A stretch of DNA of 64,000 nucleotides from Chitinophagaceae bacterium (GTDB lineage Bacteria; Bacteroidota; Bacteroidia; Chitinophagales; Chitinophagaceae): NCBI GenBank assembly GCA_947451935.1, contig CANGBH010000004.1, forward strand, positions 20,948 to 84,947. The letters run 5' to 3'. The notes beneath the pieces were generated by a model. The model saw only the letters and a list, made by a program, of their open reading frames with translations, ran no database searches and was not told the origin of the DNA. The position numbers and the translations under genes were made by a program. Position 1 is the stretch's first letter. Each line of letters starts with the position of its first letter. This document shows positions 1 through 8,156 of the stretch, piece by piece.

Positions 1-150
1 CCAGTAGTTGAAAAAATAATCAACCAAAAAGTTGCCATGCCCGAAAAATTGGAAGAGGTGATGAAAAAAACGAAAAAAGCAACGTTAATAGAACCAACTT
101 ATTCCATCGCAAAGCAAGAGATTATCAACATTTTAGGTAATTCAAATTGA
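1..150 (+). CDS. C-terminal end of an unidentified protein (truncated by window start)
   Basis: Frame 1 is open from base 1 to TGA at 148-150 (PVVEKIINQKVAMPEKLEEVMKKTKKATLIEPTYSIAKQEIINILGNSN*); family not recognised. Confidence 0.5.
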   Translation, partial: PVVEKIINQKVAMPEKLEEVMKKTKKATLIEPTYSIAKQEIINILGNSN

Positions 151-659
151 TTATCAACTTTTTAGGCATGTGAATAAAATATATCAGTCGCATAGGTATT
201 TTATTCAAAAAATGGTATATTTATATAGCGACAATGACTCAGTGAACATAGCACCCTAAGCTAGCAAATCGAGTGATCACAGAAATTGTGGAGACCCCAA
301 ATCTCACCCTACCCTATCTTAATTGAGTCCAATCCTTATTTATCAAACTGCCGTTGTAGACCCTAGAGCACCAAAAGCCGCAAATCAACCCTAATTGGTT
401 GTATAGCGACCGATTGCTTTATAATATGGAACAATGTTTACAACTAGTAAATTTTAACTCATGCCAATAATCATGAACCTATCCTATTTAAACAATAATG
501 CTCAAAGCCTAAATGTTTAAACCTTAAGACTACTTATTGAAACAAGATTAAACAAATTAAAAATATTTATAACTTCTTAAAACTATTTATCGAAAATAAA
601 GTTAAAGAACCCGAATATCATTATCAACGCTTGTCATTTCTTAACCAAAACCATACACA

Positions 660-1388
660 ATGAGTCCACTTTTTCTTGAGACAGCAGTTGCTGCCAACAA
701 CTATGTCGCATTCACTTTCTTCATCGGCACAATGGCCATGATGGCCGCATCAGTTTTCTTCTTCTTTGAATTGAACACCACAGACAAGGCTTGGCGTACG
801 TCAGTTCTTGTTTCTGGCTTGATCACATTCATTGCAGCTGTTCACTATTACTACATGAGAGGGTATAACCTCGAAACAGGAGATTCACCTACCTTCTTCC
901 GTTATGTAGACTGGACATTAACAGTTCCATTGATGTGCGTTGAGTTTTACCTCATCACAAAAAAAGCAGGTGGTACAACTGGCCTTCTTTGGAAATTAAT
1001 TTTTGCTTCAGTTGTAATGCTTGTAACAGGCTATTTTGGAGAAACCATCTACAGAGACAGCAGTGTTATGTGGGGTGTAATTAGTGGTTTAGCCTATTTC
1101 TATATTGTTTACTTGGTATGGTTTGGCGATGTAGCTAAATTGGCTACAGCTGCTTCTCCTGCAGTGGCAAAGGCAAACAAAACCCTAGGCTGGTTCGTAT
1201 TAGTTGGATGGGCAATCTATCCTCTTGGATACATTGTTGGAACTCCTGGTGGACTCTTCGGAATGTCTGCAGAATCACTTGGAATAGGTGGTCTTAACAT
1301 GGACATCATCTATAACATTGGTGATGCCGTAAACAAAATTGGTTTTGGCCTAGTGATCTACTCACTTAGCCGTTCTGAATCAAAATAA
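660..1388 (+). CDS. Type-1 microbial rhodopsin, predicted light-driven proton pump (proteorhodopsin/xanthorhodopsin-like)
   Basis: Seven hydrophobic segments; helix C RYVDWTLTVPLMCVEF (D84/T88/E95 = DTE motif, M92 at spectral-tuning position); helix G DAVNKIGFG with retinal Lys K226; H62 in helix B. Confidence 0.97.
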   Translation: MSPLFLETAVAANNYVAFTFFIGTMAMMAASVFFFFELNTTDKAWRTSVLVSGLITFIAAVHYYYMRGYNLETGDSPTFFRYVDWTLTVPLMCVEFYLITKKAGGTTGLLWKLIFASVVMLVTGYFGETIYRDSSVMWGVISGLAYFYIVYLVWFGDVAKLATAASPAVAKANKTLGWFVLVGWAIYPLGYIVGTPGGLFGMSAESLGIGGLNMDIIYNIGDAVNKIGFGLVIYSLSRSESK

Positions 1389-1407
1389 AAAAAGCTCACT
1401 ATAATGC

Positions 1408-1436
1408 AAAGGCCTATGTAACTCACATAGGCCTTT
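1408..1436 (+). terminator. Strong intercistronic hairpin between rhodopsin and blh (12-bp perfect stem, 5-nt loop)
   Basis: AAAGGCCTATGT-AACTC-ACATAGGCCTTT; only a short T-containing tail, so terminator, attenuator or 3'-stabiliser not distinguished. Confidence 0.7.
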
Positions 1437-1465
1437 CATTTAAATGGGATATTAATTTGAACCAG

Positions 1466-2428
1466 ATGACAGATTCCACCAACTATAAAAAGTCGTTTGC
1501 CATCCTATCATGGCTCAACGTTGCCGTTGGTATTCTCATGCTGACTTATCAAACCTTTTTAGGAACACTAAGCTCCTCGTTTCAGACTAGCTACTTTGTT
1601 TTTATGTTACTCATGACAGGGATTCCACATGGGGGGCTCGATCATGTTATAGCAAAAAACACAGCTACCCTTAATAAAAAAAAATTCACACTTCCTCTTT
1701 TTTTAAAACGATACATTTTAGCCATATCCATTTACTCGATTTGTTGGATAAGCCTCCCTGCGTTTAGCCTTCTTATTTTCATACTCATCTCAGCTTGGCA
1801 TTTTGGCGAAACAGATATCACTTACACCAAGCAAAAAATATTTCTTTCTATTTCTAGATTTAGTTGGGGGCTCTTTGTATTACTGTTGATTTTATTGATG
1901 CATCAAAATGAAACAACAGCAGTGTTATACAGAATTTCAAATAACTCATATCAAGTTATGCATCTATGGCAAGCATGTATAGATCATAATAAACTTATTT
2001 TAATTTCTTCTGCTCTACTTAACATGATGTTACTCGGTAGCGCTTACATCACAAATCAACTGCAAATTCCCATAACACGATTAGCTAACCTAGTTATCAT
2101 CCTAGTAATTTCAATATACCTTCCACTACTGCCCGCTTTCGCACTCTATTTTGGAGGATGGCATGCCGTAAGATCATTCGAACTCATTTTCAATTTTCTG
2201 AATATGAAAGAAACACTGATTATTAAAAATCCGTTGATAATGTGGGTCAAATCACTCCCAATGAGTATTCTAGCAGCTTTTGCTTTTATAATCGGATTTA
2301 CTATTTGGAATAAAATTAATTTGACATGGGATCCACTTCCCATGGTTTTTATTTTCTTGTCTGTAATTACGCTCCCGCATTTAGACGTGATGGATCAAAT
2401 GACAAGAAAAGACTCTTCATTGAATTAA
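1466..2428 (+). CDS. blh: Brp/Blh-family 15,15'-beta-carotene dioxygenase (retinal synthesis)
   Basis: Membrane protein with His motifs GIPHGGLDHV, SAWHFGETD, GGWHAVRSFE, LPHLDVMD; directly downstream of rhodopsin. ORF track starts at TTG 1457; ATG at 1466 is in frame. Confidence 0.93.
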   Translation: MTDSTNYKKSFAILSWLNVAVGILMLTYQTFLGTLSSSFQTSYFVFMLLMTGIPHGGLDHVIAKNTATLNKKKFTLPLFLKRYILAISIYSICWISLPAFSLLIFILISAWHFGETDITYTKQKIFLSISRFSWGLFVLLLILLMHQNETTAVLYRISNNSYQVMHLWQACIDHNKLILISSALLNMMLLGSAYITNQLQIPITRLANLVIILVISIYLPLLPAFALYFGGWHAVRSFELIFNFLNMKETLIIKNPLIMWVKSLPMSILAAFAFIIGFTIWNKINLTWDPLPMVFIFLSVITLPHLDVMDQMTRKDSSLN

Positions 2429-2489
2429 ATAATTCCATAGTATTATCTTCGCACTACTGTATATGTGTAGATTGTGCAGTATTCTTTTC

Positions 2490-2969
2490 ATGATTACTAT
2501 AAGAAAAATAACTAAGCAGGATAATGATAATTTAGCAACTATCATCAGAAGCTGCTTAAAAGAATTTGGTGCGGATAAACCCGGCACAGTATACTACGAT
2601 GAATCGACAGATCATCTGTATGAATTATTCAGCACCCCAAAATCGGCTTATTTCGTTGCTGAATTAGAAGGTAAGATTTTAGGTGGTGCAGGTATTTTTC
2701 CTAGTGATGGACTCCCTCAAGACACTTGTGAACTTGTGAAGATGTATCTAATTGCAGAATATAGAAGGTCTGGAATTGGCGCAGCCCTAATGAATCAATG
2801 CCTAGCAACGGCAAAAGAAGTTGGATTCAATGCAATTTATCTTGAAACATTACCAGAGTTAAAGCGCGCTATATCGGTTTACGAAAAATTTAATTTCACA
2901 TACCTAAATGGGCCTCTAGGAAATACAGGACATCACGGTTGTTCCGTATGGATGATTAGAACTTTATAA
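2490..2969 (+). CDS. GNAT family N-acetyltransferase
   Basis: MITIRKITKQDNDNLATIIR... LVKMYLIAEYRRSGIGAALMNQCLATAKEVGFNAIYLET; acetyl-CoA R-x-x-G-I-G-x-A motif. Internal ATG chosen. Confidence 0.88.
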   Translation: MITIRKITKQDNDNLATIIRSCLKEFGADKPGTVYYDESTDHLYELFSTPKSAYFVAELEGKILGGAGIFPSDGLPQDTCELVKMYLIAEYRRSGIGAALMNQCLATAKEVGFNAIYLETLPELKRAISVYEKFNFTYLNGPLGNTGHHGCSVWMIRTL

Positions 2970-3590
2970 GGCATCTGTTTTTAGGACTTCATAGACAGGA
3001 CTAAAAAGATATACTTTACCTGTTGATACTTCAAGTGCTTGAATTCGCTTTCTAAGCTTTTGACCAACTTTAAAAACCCTACCATTGGTTATAGCAAAAT
3101 ATTGCCCCACACTTAATTCCTCCACCAAACATTTTCCCTCAACGGCAACATCATATTTACGAAGCACCCTCATTAACCCAACATCAGCACAAGAACTGGC
3201 AGCAGGATTACTCAAAGAAGATAATAGCTGCTGATGAATATCTTGCGGGAAAAGAGAGGTTTGTAAAAAATGTTTTAGCAACTCAGAAAATTGTTGTTTC
3301 CATTCCTTACCATGCGAAGCAACACGATTACCAAATCGGCTAAACGTAATTAAGTGAGCTAACTCGTGCAATAAGGTAATTAGAAAGGCGTACTGATTTA
3401 AGTTTCCATTGACGGTAATGCGATGGGCTTTACCTGAATGAGCATTACGATAATCACCTAATACAGTCTTACGAGAACGTGTGATGGTCAGATGAACTTT
3501 ATAATTTAAGAGAAATGGCTCTACCAAGGAAAAAGATCCTGGAGGTAAAAAATCACTAAGGGAATTCAGGGGTGCTTCCTGCTTTGACAT
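2964..3590 (-). CDS. SprT-like zinc-dependent metalloprotease domain protein
   Basis: HELAHLITF zinc motif; SprT-like C-terminal region. Start trimmed to MSKQEAPL to limit overlap with next ORF. Confidence 0.8.
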   Translation of the reverse strand: MSKQEAPLNSLSDFLPPGSFSLVEPFLLNYKVHLTITRSRKTVLGDYRNAHSGKAHRITVNGNLNQYAFLITLLHELAHLITFSRFGNRVASHGKEWKQQFSELLKHFLQTSLFPQDIHQQLLSSLSNPAASSCADVGLMRVLRKYDVAVEGKCLVEELSVGQYFAITNGRVFKVGQKLRKRIQALEVSTGKVYLFSPVYEVLKTDAL

Positions 3591-3591
3591 A

Positions 3592-3978
3592 TTATTTATT
3601 CTTGACAAACAATAACAAGCCTCGCAATTCAATAAACATATAAAAAAGATAGAGAAACATGCAGGCAAAAACAGCAGGCATATTCATCTTACCATTAGAA
3701 GCCTTTGAGTAAACAACAACAATGATACCTGCAATGATTAATTTAATAATGAATGAGCCATATACCGACGACAAAAAACCAGTTGTAGATTTAGCTTTAA
3801 GACCCCTATACAACATATAAAACGAAACTAGTGTAAGTGCACAAACAATTATATTCCCAGTCCTAAGCACATTAACATCCACATCTAAATTAGTTAGCCA
3901 TTTGGTAAAATACATACAGAAAAAATTTACTGCGATAAACAACCCGAGTATAGGCAATAATGCTTTCCGTATTGTCAT
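3592..3978 (-). CDS. Small multi-TM protein in AtpI/AtpZ-type position
   Basis: 128 aa, four hydrophobic segments; overlaps the AtpZ-like gene by 4 bp. Confidence 0.6.
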   Translation of the reverse strand: MTIRKALLPILGLFIAVNFFCMYFTKWLTNLDVDVNVLRTGNIIVCALTLVSFYMLYRGLKAKSTTGFLSSVYGSFIIKLIIAGIIVVVYSKASNGKMNMPAVFACMFLYLFYMFIELRGLLLFVKNK

Positions 3979-4205
3979 TTCATCCTTTTTTTTGTTGTTT
4001 CAATAATCAATTTGATAAGAAGCCCCACAATCATAATTAATGGTAAAATCCAAATTAACCAGGGCGATTTGAAGTGAAGCCATGCATCTATTTTCCAGCC
4101 TAATGCAAGAGCAAGACCAATTATGATGAAAAATTGAGATGCCAATCCAACAAATTGCATACCATCTACTCTTCGCTTCTTATTATTTTCAGTTTGAAGC
4201 GGCAT
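3975..4205 (-). CDS. AtpZ/AtpI family (F0F1-ATPase-associated) two-TM protein
   Basis: QFVGLASQFFIIIGLALALGWKIDAWLHFKSPWLIWILPLIMIVGLLIKLI, typical of AtpZ. Confidence 0.75.
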   Translation of the reverse strand: MPLQTENNKKRRVDGMQFVGLASQFFIIIGLALALGWKIDAWLHFKSPWLIWILPLIMIVGLLIKLIIETTKKRMK

Positions 4206-4614
4206 TGGAAAAGTCTACTTTTTTACCATTTTCTTGCTTGATATCAATAACACTTCCTGGCAACGTCATATGACAAACGCCATTGAATGTGGCTGATGAT
4301 TCAATTTGAAGTTTACCTGCATAAAGATCACCATCAACAAAACCAGTATGGTTTATACATAGCAACTCAGCGATGATTAATTTTCCTAGAATTTTACCGT
4401 ATATATCTGCATTATTCGCTTTTACCTCTCCATTGATTTCAGCAGCTTCGCCAACTATCAATTTTCCATTTACAGTTATATTTCCAACAATCTTACCATC
4501 TACTCGAATATCCCCATCGCATGAGATGTCACCTACTATGCTAGTTTCCTTGCTGAATAAACTACTGCTTTTAGATGCTTCTGCTGGATTTTTGCTTTTT
4601 GTAATCGTAAACAT
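4189..4614 (-). CDS. Bactofilin (polymer-forming cytoskeletal protein)
   Basis: Right-handed beta-helix repeats: TSIVGDISCDGDIRVDGKIVGNITVNGKLIVGEAAEINGEVKANNADIYGKI. Confidence 0.92.
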   Translation of the reverse strand: MFTITKSKNPAEASKSSSLFSKETSIVGDISCDGDIRVDGKIVGNITVNGKLIVGEAAEINGEVKANNADIYGKILGKLIIAELLCINHTGFVDGDLYAGKLQIESSATFNGVCHMTLPGSVIDIKQENGKKVDFSNAASN

Positions 4615-4632
4615 GGGTAATAATTTAAATAA

Positions 4633-5031
4633 TTAATCAGTTAAGGGCTCCATATCAGGAATAGTTATAAGAGCCGTATCTAAAGACAATTTAGCTTTTC
4701 CTTCTAATACATTACGCAGATTATTCCAATATGTTTCCCGAAATAACATCTGCTTTTCAAGTGAGTCAGTACGGATCTTCAATTTCGTCAACTCTCTTCG
4801 CTCAGCTTGTGTTCCGTATCCGGGTATATAATACTTCATAGGGGTGAACGCTATTAGCGCCGTAGTCAATCCGACAAGCAACACAAATAAAAAACATGAT
4901 ATAATATACAAGCTGAGTCGTGTAATCTTGAATGTTACCAGCTCTTGGTAGGTATGATCATTCATAACAACCAACCGATACCGGTTGGTGAGATTCTTAA
5001 AACGGCTCTGCTTGGGGGTAGGCAAACTCAT
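4633..5031 (-). CDS. Membrane-anchored protein resembling the N-terminal part of bactofilin-associated M23 peptidases, without a catalytic domain
   Basis: Cytoplasmic RYRLVVMNDHTYQELVTFKITRLSLY, one TM, then coiled coil; stops after about 130 aa with no HxxxD/HxH M23 motifs. Confidence 0.6.
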   Translation of the reverse strand: MSLPTPKQSRFKNLTNRYRLVVMNDHTYQELVTFKITRLSLYIISCFLFVLLVGLTTALIAFTPMKYYIPGYGTQAERRELTKLKIRTDSLEKQMLFRETYWNNLRNVLEGKAKLSLDTALITIPDMEPLTD

Positions 5032-5069
5032 ATTCGCACTAATTTGACGATAAACTATACTCAAAGTTA

Positions 5070-8000
5070 ATGTTAATTCTAAAATTTGACCCTTTTAAAA
5101 TATCCGGATTAAATGTAGTTTTACACCCAGTGAATACTAGAAAAAGCCCTTATGCCTTTGCTTTGCTTTCTTGCATCATGACCATGTCATGCTTTTTTAG
5201 TTTCCAACAGGCAGAAGGTCAGGGAAACATCACATTTGATCTAAAAAAGCCAAAAACGTACGAGAATAGAAAACTTCCCTCCGAAAATACCCCTGAGGGT
5301 AAAATTAGCCCAATCAAAAAACTGAAACAAAACATCGTTACACACTATAATTTTTATTTTAACGCCAATAATAAAATCAACGGAGTTTTAGCATCAGCCC
5401 AAAAATCCTTTAAAGACACATTTAGTAATTTAATACCAGTTTATAATTATAGCCTAGAACAAACATCGCGTCAAAAAGAAGAACTAGACTCAGTAATCAT
5501 AAAATGCAATAATGGCATCCTCCTTCATGACTTGAGAAATGACTGGGTAGATAACCTATATTTTTTGATGGGACAATCCTATTTCTATCAGAAAAAATTC
5601 GATTCTGCATACGATGTTTTTCAATATATAAACTACACCTTTCAGCCACGAAGCAAAGATGAATTAGGATATGAAAAAACAATTGGAAGTAATAGAAATA
5701 ACAACGGAAATGTTTACACTATATCATCAAAAGAGAAACAAGGCATTACAAACCTATTTAACCATAATGAAGTAAGGAATGAAACACTTGTATGGATTGT
5801 CAGGACATTGATTGAAATGAAAAATACTGACGATGCTAAAGGACTCATAGAAACACTATACCGGGACAATCAATTCCCAAAAAGATTAATCCCATATTTG
5901 GCAGAACAAAAAGGATATTGGTTTTACACACAATCGCAATACGATTCATCCGCTTACTACTTAGATCAATCATTACCAACTTGCCGAGACAATAGTGAAA
6001 AAGCAAGAAGGTGTTTTTTGATTGGCCAACTCTATGCGAAAAAAGGCAATAAAGAATTAGCCGAACGTTTTTTTGATAAGTCCATTTCACTCACGTTAGA
6101 TCCAATAATGGATGTATTCGCTAGAATTCAACAAATTGGAATTTCTGCAGGAGGAAATGATGAAAACAAAAAAATCGAAACCAATATTCAAGCACTTTTG
6201 AAAATGGGTGAACGTGAAAAATACAATTCATACAAACCCATTATTTATGCATCAGCTGCGATCCTTGAACAAAAACGAAATAATCTAACGCCAGCAATTC
6301 AGCTCTATATAAAAAGCAACATTTTTAACCAGAGTGACCCAGATCTAAAGAATAAAAATAACATAGAAATTGCAGAAATAGCTTTTGCTCAAAAAAATTA
6401 TAGTCTTGCAAAAACATATTACGACAGCATTAAGCCTGAAAGCATAAATGCTTCAGACGACATTCGATTAAAAAAATCAATAGTTGGAGACCTCGTGAAA
6501 TTTCTAAAGATTGCTACAACTGAAGATAGCCTCCAAAAAATTGCAGCACTGCCTGAGACTGAACGAAATACTTATTTACGAGAAGAACTTAAAAAAATAA
6601 AGAAAGGTGCTACAGATGAATTGGGGAAATCTTTTTCCCCATCTATGCAAAAAAATTCTTTACTAGACCCAACAACAGGAAGCCTGTTTTCAAATGACAC
6701 AAAACAAGGTGAATGGTATTTCAACAACCCTTCTTTGAAAGCACAAGGTAGCATGGCGTTTAAATCAAAATGGGGAGAAAGAACAAACGAAGACAATTGG
6801 CGAAGAAGCGCTGTTCAAAGCGGATCTATTAAGTCAAACCAAACTAAGAACAGTCAGCTCACCGATCAAAACACTGGCGATAGCGCATTTACAAATGCCC
6901 CCCTCACTATTGAAGCATTGATTGAAACTCTTCCTATAACACCAGAAAAACTTGCCCAGTCAAATTACAAGAAACATCAAGCGTATAATGAATTAGGCAA
7001 AATCTATAAGAACAAACTAGAAGATTGTAACGAGTCAATACATTGGAACGAAAAGTTAATAATCGAAAATCCCAAAACGGATAATTTGGAGCAAATCTTA
7101 TTTGATCTATCGTATTGCTACAAACAAAATGGACAAAATTCAAAAGCAACCTATTATCAAAATCAACTAAATAATAATTTCCCTTCAAGCACATTAAACG
7201 ATTTATTAAAAGATCCAAATCGTGTTGCTCAAGTAGAAAAGGACAAAAACTCTAGAGCAACTAAAGAGTATGAGCAAATTTATAATCTGTTCATATCTGG
7301 AAAATTTAAACAAGCATTAGAAAGTAAAAAAAGAGCCGACTCTATATTCGGAGAGAATTTATGGAGTCCTCAACTTCTCTACATTGAAGCGATTTATTAT
7401 ATTAAGCAAAAGCAAGACAGCTTAGCCATTCTTACGCTAAATAGAATTCCAGCACTCTATCCTAAATCGCCCCTTGCAAACAAAGCAGGCATTATTGCAG
7501 ACGTGCTCAATCGCAGGGCGGATATCGAAGATGAGTTAACTAAAATGAATACAATCCGTGCTAAAGAGGACAGCATTGAGTGGGTTGACGACAGGCCATT
7601 AACCCGACAAACAGTAGAGACCATAAAAATAGACAAAGCCCCTATAGCTATTAAAGAGGCTTCGCAAAAAGAAAGCATTAAACTCGATACCACGGCATTG
7701 AAAATAAGCCTTCCAGAAAAAAAACTAGGTGGTTATCAGTTTGACGTGAATGAAAAACAGATGGTATTACTCTTGCTAAAAAATGTTGACATTGTATACA
7801 TAAATGAATCCAAACGGGCGTTAACCTTATACCACAGCCGAAATACAGATTATCAGTCAATCCTAGTTAGTCAAGACAAAATAGAAGACTTAAATTTCAT
7901 AGGCCTGTCAGAATTTACAAATGTCAATGCGGCCATTGATTATATCAATAATGTAAAGAAACTTGGCCCAAAAGAAATCTTTCCATGGCTTCCTGCTGAT

Positions 8001-8111
8001 AAGTATAGTCTGCTAACGATTTCCCCTGCTAACTATAAAATTATGATGTCGGAGCATAGATTAGAGCCCTACCTTCAATTCATAAGACAACAATTACCTG
8101 GAAAATTTTAA
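5070..8111 (+). CDS. TPR-rich putative lipoprotein, SprE/PorW-like (type IX secretion/gliding)
   Basis: 1013 aa, N-terminal signal with possible lipobox (TMSC), TPR pattern DNLYFLMGQSYFYQKKFDSAYDVFQYINYTF; family and neighbourhood recall. Confidence 0.75.
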   Translation: MLILKFDPFKISGLNVVLHPVNTRKSPYAFALLSCIMTMSCFFSFQQAEGQGNITFDLKKPKTYENRKLPSENTPEGKISPIKKLKQNIVTHYNFYFNANNKINGVLASAQKSFKDTFSNLIPVYNYSLEQTSRQKEELDSVIIKCNNGILLHDLRNDWVDNLYFLMGQSYFYQKKFDSAYDVFQYINYTFQPRSKDELGYEKTIGSNRNNNGNVYTISSKEKQGITNLFNHNEVRNETLVWIVRTLIEMKNTDDAKGLIETLYRDNQFPKRLIPYLAEQKGYWFYTQSQYDSSAYYLDQSLPTCRDNSEKARRCFLIGQLYAKKGNKELAERFFDKSISLTLDPIMDVFARIQQIGISAGGNDENKKIETNIQALLKMGEREKYNSYKPIIYASAAILEQKRNNLTPAIQLYIKSNIFNQSDPDLKNKNNIEIAEIAFAQKNYSLAKTYYDSIKPESINASDDIRLKKSIVGDLVKFLKIATTEDSLQKIAALPETERNTYLREELKKIKKGATDELGKSFSPSMQKNSLLDPTTGSLFSNDTKQGEWYFNNPSLKAQGSMAFKSKWGERTNEDNWRRSAVQSGSIKSNQTKNSQLTDQNTGDSAFTNAPLTIEALIETLPITPEKLAQSNYKKHQAYNELGKIYKNKLEDCNESIHWNEKLIIENPKTDNLEQILFDLSYCYKQNGQNSKATYYQNQLNNNFPSSTLNDLLKDPNRVAQVEKDKNSRATKEYEQIYNLFISGKFKQALESKKRADSIFGENLWSPQLLYIEAIYYIKQKQDSLAILTLNRIPALYPKSPLANKAGIIADVLNRRADIEDELTKMNTIRAKEDSIEWVDDRPLTRQTVETIKIDKAPIAIKEASQKESIKLDTTALKISLPEKKLGGYQFDVNEKQMVLLLLKNVDIVYINESKRALTLYHSRNTDYQSILVSQDKIEDLNFIGLSEFTNVNAAIDYINNVKKLGPKEIFPWLPADKYSLLTISPANYKIMMSEHRLEPYLQFIRQQLPGKF

Positions 8112-8156
8112 GGTTTCCTTATCCGTAAAGACATTCGTTTTATTTAGCTTTACTTT

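Noticed and set aside
5497-7860. Antisense ORFs of 60-94 aa within the SprE/PorW-like gene
   Set aside because: Antisense to a long coherent CDS, compositionally odd and with no recognisable domains; typical shadow ORFs. The same applies to most short antisense ORFs in the track.
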